This document shows, in pieces, positions 33,492-45,321 of a stretch of DNA of 64,000 nucleotides. Source of the stretch: Gymnothorax reevesii (taxonomy: Eukaryota > Chordata > Actinopteri > Anguilliformes > Muraenidae); NCBI GenBank assembly GCA_029721435.1, contig CM056583.1:76883120-76947119 (forward strand). The letters run 5' to 3'. Numbering within the stretch: the first letter of the stretch is position 1; each line of letters begins with the position of its first letter. Under the pieces are notes generated by a model. That model ran no database searches, was not told where the DNA came from, and worked only from the letters and a program-made list of their open reading frames with translations. The position numbers and the translations under genes were made by a program.

Positions 33492-34330
33492 AGCATGTGT
33501 GAAATTTAGTGAGGACTGGTATTGAACTGAGCACCATAGAATAGTTACAAGCGAGCAAACAAGCAAACAAACTCAATTGACCCAAATTGCCTGTCAAAAT
33601 GGAAAATTGAGGCATGCAAAAAACAGCTGGACTTTTTTGTTCCAGCCAGCAAAATGAGTCAAATGCATGCTTTAGTGATTGAGATTCAAACCATTTGGAC
33701 ACAGACTACTTCGAAATATCAGAGCTCAAGAAACATTAAAAATGAATGTGGAAAAGATCAGCAGCTTGGTCTGAATAATGAAACTCTGTTCAGAAGATGA
33801 TATTAACAAATAGATCTTCAGAAAAAAAAATCTTGTGCAGTGAAAAATAATGCTCTTGGAGATGCTTCTTACTTTGAAACACCACAATCATTTTTTCCCT
33901 TTTTCTGTTTACCATAGATAACTTGCTTTCAGACAAATAATACAGATTTCCATTTATACACTTAGATTGGTTCTTCTCACTAACTGTGCTGTCTAGACAA
34001 GGATCTTCCGCAAGAATAGATTTGTTCATTGGCCTTTGAACAGAAAGACCATCATGCACTTTTCAAACTTAATCTAGTATTTATCATTGAAATTGCTTTT
34101 GTGCTGGTCACCCTGTATATCATATAAATTGAACTGTGGGTTTGCAGCCATCATCAAATTTAGGAGTACAGTCGATATCAGAAACTTGACAGCCACTGAT
34201 TCCCTCACTTAGCATAATGATGAAACTGTCCATTAGCTATCAATTGGCCTAGTTTTTTTATTGAAGGGCAATTTACAGAACTTAGCTCACATATGTCAAA
34301 TGCCTCAACAGCATGAGATTTATTGGCTAA
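33490..34330. other. No feature seen
   Basis: No delimited repeat or motif-bearing frame. Confidence 0.4.
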
Positions 34331-34340
34331 AACTCTACAC

Positions 34341-34499
34341 CCCTGGTTCCCAAATCACGGTCCTCGAGGTCCAAGAACTCCTGGTTTTCAACCCTCCCTT
34401 TACCTGGGAGTGAGGAGCAAAGAGGGTCTGGCCAATCAGGGGTGCTAAAAGAAAACCTGGATTAAATTTGGATTCGAGGTCTAGATTCGAAGATCCCTG
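34341..34499. mobile_element. 159-bp hAT-type MITE with perfect 8-bp target duplication
   Basis: CTCTACAC occurs immediately before (34333-34340) and after (34500-34507). The arms GGTCCTCGAGGTCC and CTGGTTTTC on the left pair with GAAAACCTGG and GATTCGAGGTCTAGATTCG on the right. Eight-base duplications are characteristic of hAT transposition. Confidence 0.82.
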
Positions 34500-35272
34500 C
34501 TCTACACTAGTAGTGGGCGTCCTAGTCTTGTTTATGGAACATACAGTAATTGCTGCCCAATTATTAATGTACGGGAGTTAAGTTACTGTTACTGTATAAG
34601 TATAATTTTACGAACACTACAATCATTGGGAATATTAATAAATGTAGATGCTAACATTGTTGTAAATGTCAAAATTACATCCAGTGCAGCTGCACCAGGA
34701 CTCAGAAGTGTTCAGGAGCCCCTGAAGGAAATACATTTTTTTGCTGTTTTAATCCTGTGGGGGGTCTTCAAAGTAACTATTCCACAAATAAGCTTAAATT
34801 CCAAGCAATGATGATAGCTATTTATACACTACTTTCTCACCTTGTTTTTCTCATATGTATTTTTTGCATATTTGTATGTGCTTTTGTGTGTCCTTTTTCA
34901 AATGTTCGAAAACTGCATGTTTTATTAAAATAAGCATTACTTCTACCCACCACTTATTTTACTTGGTTGTTTTCTTCAAAGATACTGAGAAAGAAGGCTT
35001 GCTGGGAAATTTAATATGTCCAGCAACTTCCCGACATTGGGGACAACTTCAATGGATGTAAATTTTTTGTCAACCTTTCAGCAGGAAACAAGTGTTCTTC
35101 AACAAAAGGATGATAAGTTGGCTGCATAATGGCCTTGCTCCAGCACCCACACTTAGTCTTGCGATCTTGAGTACGCATTCATGAAAATCCCCAAGCTCTG
35201 GCTCACTTAATCAGCACTTCATGATCCCTTCTTCTGATACCGCTTTTGAGCGCTATTAAGGGCTAAGTCAGG

Positions 35273-35400
35273 GTTCTCAACTATGGTAAATGACCGGGCA
35301 GGCCGTCCGATCATTTTGACTTATTTTCCAGCACCGCCTGTTCATAATGTGTGTGCCCGGTCATAAGCGTCGGCCGCCTGGTCGAAAAAAAGAAGAAATA
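35273..35400. mobile_element. MITE fragment sharing ends with the 60.7-kb copy
   Basis: TCAGGGTTCTCAACTATGG and AATGACCGGGCAGGC match, in inverse orientation, the right end of 60680-60960 (GCCTGGTCATTAAC, GAGAACCCTGA). The right arm is incomplete; it degrades after GGCCGCCTGGTC. Confidence 0.6.
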
Positions 35401-35744
35401 AAGAACTAACTCCAAAAACACTGCATAAACTTCACACTAGTCACGCTTTAGCTTATCTTAAAGGGACATTTCAACATTTTGGAAAATTGGCCAATTGCCA
35501 TAATCCCTATTGTTACATGAGTAGGTAAATAAATAAATTAAAAAAATAAATCCTGAAATAAATAAATGAGCCAATAAATTTATAAATAGGTTTTTATTAG
35601 GTTTTATTTTAAAAGGACTATTTATTTCATGTGACTTTTATTTCATAACTCCGCATTTATTTATTTCAAAGGACTTGTATTTCCAAATGCCACATTTATT
35701 CCCCAGCTCTTTTTATTTCCATCTGTTATATTCAAATGAATAGG

Positions 35745-36213
35745 CGTGCTTGTCTCACAGATTCAGATCACTGAATCTGTAGCACTGTTGCCTCACAGTA
35801 AGAAGGTCGTGGGTTCGATTCTGGCCTGGGGCCTTTCTGTGTGGAGTTTGCATGTTCTCCCGTGTTTGCGTGGGGTACTCTGTTTTCTTCCCTTAGTTCA
35901 AAGACTTACATGTTTGGTTAATTAGAGACACTAAATTCTACCATTCATTCCAGTGAATTCTGCATTTTGATTGGTTAACACCAGGTGTCTATTCACCGAT
36001 AAACACCTTGGCTTACACTTTGTTACAGGCCGTTTCACGGCGCATTAATGTCATTGTCATGAAAGATGAATGCCATTTACTTCGCGCAAGCGCTCGGTTT
36101 CTAATGAAATTTCCAGGTATCTATCCTTCGATAAATACCTCGGGTTCGAAAAATTGTAGGTTTATCTCCTAATTGACCATAAGTATGAGAGTGAGAACGA
36201 ATGGTAGTAAATA
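35745..36213 (+). mobile_element. tRNA-like SINE repeat, split in two
   Basis: GCACTGTTGCCTCACAGTAAGAAGG and GGGTTCGATTC (B box-like), then GTGTGGAGTTTGCATGTTCTCC, are the opening of a widespread fish repeat, broken here into short quotes. Its first part ends at ACACTAAATT (35938) and resumes at AATTGACCATAAGTATGAG (36171) through GAACGAATGG. Everything between is foreign. Confidence 0.75.
35939..36172. mobile_element. Hairpin-rich insert inside the SINE
   Basis: About 230 bp. It contains two similar hairpins, AGGTGTCTATTCACCGATAAACACCT (given as arms AGGTGT/ACACCT at 35992-36011) and AGGTAT/ATACCT at 36115-36140, each with a GATAAA in the loop, and a GGCGCATTAATGTCATTGTCAT segment between. 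CTAAATT before and CTAATT after are a possible target duplication. No terminal inverted repeats. Confidence 0.6.
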
Positions 36214-36429
36214 AAATAAATAAAAGTAGTCCTTTGAAAAACATCATTTTGAAATAAAAACCTGTTTATTTATTGAACTTTATTGTCTCATTTATATATT
36301 TTTATTGACATTTATTTAGATATTTATTGGCTCATTTAATTATTTCAGGATTCATTTCATAGCTGTTTTTATTTATTTCATAAGCATATGTATGTATTTA
36401 TTTATTTATTTAATATTGATGCAAATGGA

Positions 36430-38330
36430 ATTCCATAACTCGCTTCTTCAAAACTCATGAAATACGCAATCCAACCGCTCCAAAACGCTCTCGTGGATAT
36501 TTTGTGACCTGCACATACACCACGCTATGAAATAATCATGCATAATTACGAGACAGCGTTATTTTCAAGACAAATGCATAACCGGAACTACATTGCAGAC
36601 ATCTCGGCTGGGCGGAGTGATTTCAGAAGTGTATGTTTACTGCAGCAACTCACAACGTCTGAGGTGCGCACTGCGCACACTGTCAATCCATCCAGCAGGT
36701 TACTTAAGAAAGTAGTTCCAAGTATTTGCTTCATGTGTCGTAATGTTACATAATTATACAAGGCTGGCTTGGTGGTTAGCGTTGCTTTATTCGTAATATG
36801 CTGCACATTTGTAATGCCTATGCCCACATAGTCACTTTGGTTTGTGATTTGTCCTGATGCCTCGTTCATAGGATACTGGTTGATGTTGAAATGTAGAGCT
36901 TAAGCTGTGTTCGCGTGTTGCATTCAAACAGCTAATACTAGAACGTATTTGTACCCCCAGGATCCCTGAGTGATAAGCATCTCTGGCTCGTTCTAATGGA
37001 TTGAGATGTCTCTATGACCAGTAGTTGTTTGCTGTATATAATTTACGGAAAAGGATGTTTTCCTACTGTGGTAATGTGGATTGGTGTGCTTTTGTGGCCT
37101 AGTTGGATGAAAACTACGATGTGTTGAAATGCTGCTATTCTTTGCTCCGCTGACGATTCTAATACAGCATTGCCGCCAGGTAACGGTGAGACTCGCACTT
37201 GTGAATATGAATGAAGGGGTGTGGCTTTGGGCAGAGGCTTGAGGGGAGGGGGTGGGTTTAGGTGAGGCTACATTCAAATCTTGTTAGTTGTTCCAAGGCT
37301 GTGTCCGAATAGTGTTTTTTGCTTAAGAACGTTTTCTAGGAGTTAGGAACTATCTGGAAGTATTTACGTGACATCAACCATGATAAGTGTGTTTGGATTC
37401 TTTAAATGGAAAGGAAAGGTGCTGCAATGCTTCCTAATTTATCACCTTTACCATAGGGTACACTGACCCATTCTTCTAGAAAAGAAAGGAGGAAGTGCCA
37501 TCCTGCAGTACTACAAGATGCGCTATTGAGTGCGCAATATTACTGCCTTGCCCCCTGTTGAACAAAAGAAAACGCATGTCAACGACACTCCGCATTTAAT
37601 GGAAAACATTTAAATGTAAATTATTTTACACAAGGTTACAGAGGCTTCTTTTAATGGACAATATGCTCAGTGTAAATTAAGCAACTGTGATCTACATGGT
37701 TGCTTATTTATTGACATCTTTCTTAGCTAATTTATTGCTGTATTTATTTTGATTTTGAGAGATATTTTAATTTCTGATAGGACCACTTTGTCAAAAAAGA
37801 AAACACTGTTATGGCCCCAATTTGTTATTACATTTATAACACAACAGCAACAGCAACAGCAAGGGATGACAGACACAGTTTTAAAAACTCAAACACATTT
37901 AATTTTTAACAAAGACAATAATGACTAAACAACTAACAACTAAGACCAAGATTGATTATAACAAAAACAAAAATAAATATTTACAGTCCCTTTTTGTGGG
38001 GCGGCTTGGTGATGTCCTGGGTGAGAAAATGCTCAAACACAGGCAAAGAAATCCACAAAAGAAACGTCACAGGTCTTGAACAGAATGGCAGGTCTGGTCA
38101 TCTTCTTGCAATTTCTCCTACTACTTTACTGTCTCAATTCATTTCCTTATATACTCTTTTGCAGACCCCACCCACATTTAGACCTCTTTTTTTAAATTTT
38201 CTGAGACTTGCCCCAGACATGTCCAGGACATGTCTAAACATGACTCCAGTCTGAGCTTAACAAAAAAAAGGTAAATACTGCCATCTAGTGGCTTATATTC
38301 ACATTACAATACTCATTGGAGGCATACATG
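36430..38330. other. No gene recognised; CAG-type short tandem
   Basis: CAACAG is repeated three times at 37841-37862. The 37795-38255 part ends in AACA-type phrases on the minus strand and contains AATTTTTAACAAAG, possibly an LTR fragment, but without paired ends. Confidence 0.35.
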
Positions 38331-38332
38331 CA

Positions 38333-38405
38333 TCATTGGGTTTGAAGACATGGCTCTGTTCTGAGAGATCCCTGCCCATCCAAGCATGTGAAACCAAAGG
38401 TGGGG
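38333..38405. repeat. Segment shared with 51083-51147
   Basis: ATGGCTCTGTTCTGAGAGATCCCTGC with CAAAGGTGGGGAGTTG corresponds to ATGGCTCTGATCGAGAGATCC and CGAAGGCAGGGAGCTG directly left of the 51-kb LTR, in the same orientation. Confidence 0.55.
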
Positions 38406-39067
38406 AGTTGCACTAACCCCCCCCCAAAAAAAAACAGAGCCATGCAAGGCGTTGGCTGGCTTGAACTACAGAATAAATTATGTGCACTATAGCCACAGCC
38501 CAGCGGCTTCACATCATGGGCTCTAATTTCCTGGCGCAGCGCAGGTGGCGTAGCGAAGCGCAGCCCGCGCAGTGGTAATTTCGTAGGGCGCAGCCCGCGT
38601 AGTGGTAATTTCGTGAGGCGCGCAGCCTTCGGTAGACCAAGGTGCGCCGAGATGGGTGTGGCGGCGTAGTAGGGGGAGGTGTCACATATTTATCAAGACG
38701 CGGTGACAATTTCGTAGAAAAAGTCTCCGCTGGAGTTGCGCAGAAAACTCGCCAACTCCAACCTGGTTTAATTTCCGTGCAGTGGTAATTTGGCTGACCG
38801 GCGCAGAGAGCGCACACGTCACCGAAATCTCACAGGCAGGTTTACAGAATGTCAGGCACATTCCAATGCAAGAAATAATTACAGGAAGCACGATTTAATG
38901 TAACTATCTGAATAAGGACATAAATTATTGTATCTATATCGATTGTCCTGATGTCAGATTAAAGGCGGTTGCCACGCGTAATGGAAACTTGACCGGGCTT
39001 AATCAACGCAGCTGAATCTGTGATGCAAACTAACGACTTCACATCTTTCTCAGCCAACCACAAACTG

Positions 39068-39070
<3 letters not shown>

Positions 39071-39119
<49 letters not shown>
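39071..39119. repeat. (TA)n microsatellite
   Basis: About 24 TA units, located 28 bases left of the inner inverted-repeat element. Confidence 0.95.
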
Positions 39120-39122
<3 letters not shown>

Positions 39123-39146
39123 ATGTTTGCGTTCTATGCTCATTAA

Positions 39147-40070
39147 AGCCGCTTGCACACTGGACGCGAAACGAATTTTTCGCCCGACTGATTACAGACA
39201 AAGTCAATGCAAAGACGCGATAGTTGGACAGGGTTTTAATATAGCTCCGTGTCCGAAAGTCATAAAAGTTCTAATTTTTCCGAGTATTCCAGGAATTATT
39301 AGACGTGGAAACTTGGCCATTTTTGTGTTCGACCCTCACAGAATGCAAATTGATAGCTATCGACTTTTCTTGGTCTTTTTTGCCTATTCTTCTGTTTTCT
39401 TCCGTTGAAGATAGCCAGCAGTCTTTATTCGGTCTTTCTTTTGAAAATTAGTCAGATGGACCGAACAGATTCACGCTTTATTTCCACAGCTGAGATAAAA
39501 CAGTGCGTGAGCAAATCAATTCCATGACCATTGACAGTGTGAAGAAATTATCGCATGCACGATTAAGACTGTCCGACACGAAATGCAAAATACTCCATGT
39601 CCACCAGCCAGCAAAAAGTAAAAGTATTGAAATGAGAAAAGATTTATAACGGGATATCCAACAAAGATGACCCGCTAAAAAATAAATCCCAGTGTTCATT
39701 GGATGTTCTGTTGTTAAAATGTTTCTTTTTATTCTTTATTTCGGTATGAATCTGTTCTAATCGTCCTCTTTTTTTTTTTTTAGCTGTCAGACACGGAGGT
39801 ACATTGTCCCATGCCAGTGTCGACTCGCTTTACTGAGCAGAGCTTAAACAGAAACATTGATTGAAATTCTCGGTACTCATCTTAAAGAACTGAGCCCTCT
39901 TATCAAAAAATTCACGTTTAATATCGACAAGAGTCAGCAGATTTGAAGAAATTAAAAACAATAATAGACTGTCGGACACGGAGATTTATTAAAACCCTGT
40001 CAGACTTTCGGGCACAAGACGCAATCTGTCGAGCGAAAAATTCGTTTCGCGTCCAGAGTGCAAGCGGCTT
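39147..40070. mobile_element. 0.9-kb inverted-repeat element, copy B
   Basis: AGCCGCTTGCACACTGGACG and CGAAACGAATTTTTCGC on the left mirror GCGAAAAATTCGTTTCGC and GTCCAGAGTGCAAGCGGCT on the right. TAA flanks both ends, which would fit a PIF/Harbinger-type 3-bp target, an inference. The interior consists of the modules also found, rearranged, at 13440-14400, with the TCGGACACGGAG motif iterated. The terminal repeat is the same family as the tandem block at 22091-22489. Confidence 0.8.
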
Positions 40071-40499
40071 AATACAAGGCTACTATTATTGTCACTTCGG
40101 TTTTATCGTCTTCAGTGGGGAAAATGAATACAGCCTGATTGCTATGATCTCGTACTGAGTTAAGATCGCATATTGAAAATAAATGTGTCACGTATCTTGC
40201 ATTGTTGTCCATGCATGTTAATCCCAAAATTTAAAGCAGCAACAGTTTGTAATTCATGGGAACACGCTATCCATCGTTTCTCTTGCCAGTGAGCAAGATT
40301 TGACTCGGCTGTGTCGCCTTCTTTGCCAACTTGCGCTGGAAGGAGGGGCAGAGGCGGGACAGAGGAGTTCTTGCGCCAGGCTACGCCGGGCACGAAATTG
40401 CCACATACGCCTGGACACACCCCGTTGGCGCGGCGCACCCCCCATGCGCCGCGCCTGCGCCGCGCCTACGCCTGGTCTACGAAATTAGAGCCCCATGTC

Positions 40500-41310
40500 T
40501 TGAAGCCAATACAGGAGAAAATTGTCACTTGAAATGCTTCAAGTATAGGGCAGCTAGGTGGCTGACATGATTTCTCTTGAAGGGGATACAACAAAAATAT
40601 ATATAAGAAGTGTTCTGTGTGTAGTGGCAGCCAAGCGGACGGCACAAGAAGCAGATGCAACAAAAAATGTTCTACTCAAAGTGTTATTTGTGTAGTGACA
40701 GCCTGATGGCTGGCACAATTTATCTTAAAGCCAAATCAAGAGAAATATACGAAGGATACGCTATGAGTTGTGGCAGCCTTTATGAAAACGCTGATTCATA
40801 TTGATTGTCAGAAGTTGTAATCTCTGCTTATGGGTAAGGTCAACTGTCCAATTAATTCATGCAATGTTTTAGAGGACAACGTTATTCTGAAGCATAACTT
40901 TCATCTTGATGAATTACGGTGGACAAGAAATGCGTACGAATGAATCAGTCACTGCATGATAAGAAGTCGCGTAATAATCCCGTAAAATATAAAAATCAAT
41001 AACATAAATTATACAGAAATGTCATGGAAATAGCAGTCAGTAATGTCTTACCTTGCAGGAGGATGGCCAATTGCAGAACGATGATCAAGAATAAGGATGG
41101 ATTAAGACAATTTTTATCATAATTCCCATTTCACATAACAGTCGTTGTGGCATACAAAGTTGTGGACATGATACTTAGCAAAACGTAGCAAAAATAGCTG
41201 CTATAGACTCACAGCAACATGCTGGAAAACTTTCATGGCTGATCAAAAGTGTGCATGGAGTCATTCCATCAAATGTTCCATCAATTGATGCACATAATAA
41301 AAGAAAAAAA
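40500..41310. other. No feature seen
   Basis: Loose direct repetition of a GTGTGTAGTGGCAGCC / GTGTAGTGACAGCC phrase about 75 bases apart at 40617 and 40690; otherwise nothing. Confidence 0.4.
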
Positions 41311-41311
41311 C

Positions 41312-41326
41312 ATATATATATATATT

Positions 41327-41369
<43 letters not shown>

Positions 41370-41371
41370 GC
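41312..41371. repeat. Compound (AT)n-(AC)n microsatellite
   Basis: About 20 AT units with one interruption followed by nine AC units. Confidence 0.95.
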
Positions 41372-41499
41372 ACAGTACAAATAAACCACAGTGTGCTTAA
41401 TTATCAAGTTTTCAAGTTTTGGCAAGAGAAAGAAAACCACAGACCTTCGTTCAAGGTTGAAGGTGCGTCAGTTTGTCAAGAAAGCTAGGCAAGGAGCTA

Positions 41500-41680
41500 C
41501 TTCTCAGGAGGCATATTACTGGTCAAGCAATCATCTGACAGTGGTCAGATGACAGTCTTGTGCACTCAGGTGACTTTCCAGCAGGATGAAGCAGCTATTC
41601 TGGGTTGATTAGAGAGCTAGACTCCGTGGCTAATCAAAATTTATGTCAAAGCTCCATTTTTATTGTTCTAATGTTTGGCT
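41500..41680. repeat. Segment shared with 53035-53190
   Basis: Common landmarks in order: CAAGCAATCAT, CAGATGACA, GCACTCAGGTGA, a GACTCC block, ATCA(A)AATTTA and GCT(C)CATTTTT. Same orientation, about 150 bp. Since the left flank of the 51-kb LTR also matches 38.3 kb, an old segmental duplication is possible. Confidence 0.5.
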
Positions 41681-41689
41681 CATAAACTC

Positions 41690-43055
41690 TTCTTACTGCT
41701 GCTTCAACTGGAAATATCCTCCTTTCATCAAGTGTGTCCTGATGTAAGGTGACAAAACCTCATAGCACTTCCAATATTCAAGCCATCTTATACACTTTGG
41801 CCAGATCCCAGGAAATACAACTCTCAAGAGGCCACATGATCACGTGCAAAGACTGTAGGAGTTATTACTGGGACAATCCGATGCTTAAAAAGCCCGATCA
41901 GAAAAGGAAGCCTCAAAAGAGGAAGAATAGTACAGAACAGGATGAGTGTACTTCTACACTGAAATTCACTGGGAGTAGAAAAAAACCTAACAATGCTTGA
42001 TCAATTGCAAGCACTGCTAATATGTGGTTCCGGGCTAACATTGGGTCACCATTGGCAACTCGCTCAACAAGTGAATCTATTTTGGTCTGTATTATACAGA
42101 CCAATTCCATACATGCCAAGCGGTAGACTTCCACTTGCTATGGGGCATTTTTTTTTTTTTTCTAGAACGAAGCACCCCAAAAGCGGTAGTCTAGCACCAA
42201 AAGCGGTGGAGTTGGCATGTATGCTATCCAGATGTATCTGTGGGCGGCTGAGCTACTTGCATTGAGAGCATATTGAAAATGGAAATTGCAAAGTTATCTT
42301 CGGTGAGTGAACTGGCAAAAATGCTCACAATGTTATGCAACAGAACTCCATTTCGGCTGCCCTTGGCAATGTGTGTACTGAATTGATTCTTAACTTGCCT
42401 ATACTGGGGACTGTTGCCACTCCCGGATGCTTATTCTTAAAGCATTAACTACTTAAGAAGCAGCAAGGGCCAAGAATGACTTGTCGATATTTAAAATTAT
42501 TGAGCTATAGGACCTGGACCTGAAGAGCATGATGAATGACTCTTTTGCAGAGTGCAAGACATGCCGGGCATTCTTTGCAACGAAAGAGAAGAAATTATAC
42601 TTTTTTCTGATAAGCCAGAGTAAATCAGAGAGAGGAAAGAACAATGGTAAATAGTAATTTTGTCTCCTATGTGTTGGGACCACGACTGAGATCTTCTTAA
42701 AATAATTGGCTGAGTAGGCACAAGGCATTTATTCCAGTGCTGTCTACCATCTGCAGTTCTGAAAGCTTATGCTGCTGTTTGGCGTATTAATGAGGGTTTG
42801 GCTGAGGGTTTGGACACAATCTGTATGCTTTGATTATTAAAATAATTGCAGATGCATTGCTACTGCAATCATGTTGCCAATCATGATGGTATTACACCAG
42901 ACTGTGACAGATGCGTGGATAACGTTATGGGGGAAAGGATAGGGTGGGAATAAGGACTGGTGTTGGGGCCCGTGACCCTAATTTGCACCAGGGCCTGACT
43001 GGTCTTATCCAGTTATGCCACTGGATGCTAATATGCAAAATTAACAGAAAAAAAG
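41690..43055. other. No gene recognised
   Basis: An 83-codon frame (41749-42000) is lysine-rich at its end without a motif. T14 at 42147-42160. Otherwise unremarkable. Confidence 0.4.
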
Positions 43056-43059
43056 GAGA

Positions 43060-43320
43060 GGAAAAAATGCAACGGAGCTACTTATTTCATGGTGATTTGG
43101 CATGTGACCTTTTGTTATGCAAAAACATTATAAAACTATTTAAGTTGTCTGTCTTTTTAGGCGTTGCTACTGTATGTTTTGTTTTTTGTGTCTTTTAATG
43201 GTTGATTGAATGTTGTTCCGAAACACTGAACTGCTGCGATCTTGACCAGAGATCCCTCGATCTTGTAATCTCAACGGGACTCACTTGGTTAAATAAAGGT
43301 TTCATTAAACAAATAAACAA
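43060..43320 (+). repeat. LINE-type 3' tail
   Basis: TGCGATCTTGACCAGAGATCC, quoted as TGCGATCTTGACCAGAG, then AATCTCAACGGGACTCAC and GGTTAAATAAAGG are the closing phrases of a non-LTR retrotransposon tail common in fish. No coding remnant is attached upstream. Confidence 0.55.
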
Positions 43321-43324
43321 AATG

Positions 43325-44205
43325 TAAATTAGACTTTGGAGTATACTCAGGGCTTATAGCCAATTATGGGAAGCATCGTATTCACCAGGTTGTCATCCTT
43401 TGAATGATGAATGGAGACCTAATGATATGTGTCGAGTGGAAGGCGGTGGTCCAACGTGCATCTCAGAATCTTGGTTGCAGTGAAGGACAGGTTTGTGATT
43501 GGTCCTGCATAAATGAAAGTAAGAGGATTTAGGTTTCACAACTGGATGATTCATACGGCTATCGTGAACTTTAAATTGATTGGATAACAGAGGAGGGAAG
43601 GGAAAGGAAGTGTATTTCCACAGAAAAAGGAGTGGTGAGTGAGGTGGTGTTCCTCATTGAACTTGCACCAAGGTCCATTTAAATATGAAATATCCATGCG
43701 TGAGATTTTGACATTTTTGCTTTATCCTCGTTACCCATACAGAAAATAGTCATTTTAAAAATGACATGAGTTAAAACTTTGGTTTGAAAAATTACACACA
43801 TTACCCTGGGATTGTTAAAGGAAAATCTCTAGAGGACCTGCCTCCCAGTGCTTTCTTTTGAATGGTTCAACTGGCCAAGTAATTTTTTGAAATTGAAATT
43901 TCTTGAAGCATCAGTAACATCCTGTTATCTCTTTTCTACAGTTTGAATGCATTATCATGAATTATTTCTATTAAAAGGATGCTAATCGTTGGTAATAAAA
44001 TGTGCACTCCAATCCATTTAAAGGTAGACCTTATGAAGTAGTAAGTCTCAAGTGCAGGTTGTTGAATGGAATAGCCTGTTTAACCTTCCCAAAGGCAAGC
44101 CTTGCATCTCAAAAACCTTTCTGCTGGTATGAAGTGCTTTGCCACATTATGAGCTATATTATATGCGCACACACCTGAGTTCACTGTCACGCATACATGT
44201 GAATG
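43325..44205. other. No feature seen
   Basis: No repeat ends or coding motifs found. Confidence 0.4.
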
Positions 44206-44207
44206 GG

Positions 44208-44209
<2 letters not shown>

Positions 44210-44244
<35 letters not shown>

Positions 44245-44251
44245 GCGCGCA
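44210..44251. repeat. (CA)n-(CG)n microsatellite
   Basis: ACACAC run passing into CGCGCGCGC at 44243-44251, another strictly alternating tract. Confidence 0.95.
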
Positions 44252-44254
44252 CTC

Positions 44255-45315
44255 ATGCGCATACACCCGTTTGTATAGTTATAGTTGTGAATACGGACTA
44301 TTAATCTATATTAATGCTGCACAGCTTTTGGGGAACCCTGACCGTGACTAATTTATGCCTATCCCTTGCCCTTATCTCAGTCGATGCATAACTGTCGACA
44401 TAACCGTAACTTAAACCAACTGACTCTTATCCTCTGCAGTGCTCCTTGAGGACCAACCCAAATGTCCTCACAACATGTATATTTTCTCAAGAGTTGATTC
44501 TCATAATTAGAGCTGAACAACCACACACGCACACAAGCATGTGCCCAATTATTAACATGCCGTTTTTTTCCCAAAGTAGAAGAACCTGAATTTAACCCAT
44601 CTGGGATTTTCAGCAATATATTAGTTATTTTCACGCTCATCATAGAATGTCAGTACTTCAGTTATCACATTATAGTGTGACATATTTGGAACGCAACCCT
44701 GTTCAAAAAAAATGAGTGCTTTGTCACAAATCCAAGGTGCAGAAGCAACAGCTGTGAACCGCAGTCTTAAATTTACCCAGACTTACAACAGATGTATAGC
44801 ACCTTAATAAATTAATGCTTCACCAACTTTACATTTTCAGTACATAGCACAATTTATTCATTTTAGCACAGAATTCCTATCCAAAGGCCATCCATTACCT
44901 CCAGCTCCCGAATGACCTCAGCCTATACCAAGGCTTGTTTCTCCAGAGATGCAGATATCAACTACAAAAGCACTTCTGGGTGCTGTGCTTGTTTTTTGGA
45001 ATCCCTCAATGACACTGATGGTGGTCCTGTTTTGAAACGTGTCCACACAGCTGTGAGACGGAACTGTACTGGCCTGCCCCAAGGGACAGTGAAATAGCTA
45101 ATGAATTGTTTCAATCACAGTTACATGTCATTCACTTACTTGCCATCTTTTTCTCAGATATACACACACAAAAAAAAACACCCATCTTTCATTTAAGAAA
45201 AGTTAATTCTCTGTTCTGGCTGTCCACCTGCCTGAATTAATATAAAATGCATACCTATATACATAACTATTAAATATAGCAATGCCAAGAATACAGTATT
45301 TCTTTTTTTCTCATT
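44255..45315. other. No feature seen
   Basis: Short frames only; A8 at 45170 after a CA run. Confidence 0.4.
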
Positions 45316-45321
45316 ATTGCA

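Larger units (their letters stand above)
35515..36425. repeat. AT-rich fold-back region about 0.9 kb
   Basis: AATAAATCCTGAAATAAAT and GAGCCAATAAAT on the left (35548-35580) are mirrored by ATTTATTGGCTCATT and ATTTCAGGATTCATT on the right (36316-36356). Matching arms continue inward with AGGTTTTTATT and AAAGGACT. The centre is occupied by a SINE-like repeat that itself carries an insert. Confidence 0.75.
38518..40493. mobile_element. 2-kb inverted-repeat DNA element
   Basis: The left end GGGCTCTAATTTCCTGG and right end GAAATTAGAGCCC are inverted repeats, and CAT flanks both (38515-38517, 40494-40496). Next to the ends lie GC-rich subterminal repeats: GGCGCAGCCCGCG/TAGTGGTAATTTCGT twice on the left, CGCCGCGCC-type repeats on the right. 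No transposase is visible. It carries the element 39147-40071. Class not assigned. Confidence 0.7.

Noticed and set aside
33208..33702. 164-codon minus-strand frame, the second longest in the window
   Set aside because: It crosses a (GT)n microsatellite that gives a Thr-His run, has no motif, and lacks exon-like borders.
35800..35830. GGGTTCGATTC as part of a tRNA gene
   Set aside because: No acceptor stem or anticodon arm can be folded around it; it is the B box-like part of a SINE.
37795..38410. Possible LTR starting TGTTATGGCCCC
   Set aside because: No matching CA end, target duplication or second copy could be found.
39020..39223. Frames with Tyr-Ile repeats on both strands
   Set aside because: Translation of the (TA)n microsatellite.
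40254..40570. Four overlapping frames at 40.25-40.57 kb
   Set aside because: Produced by GC-rich subterminal repeats of a DNA transposon, not a gene.
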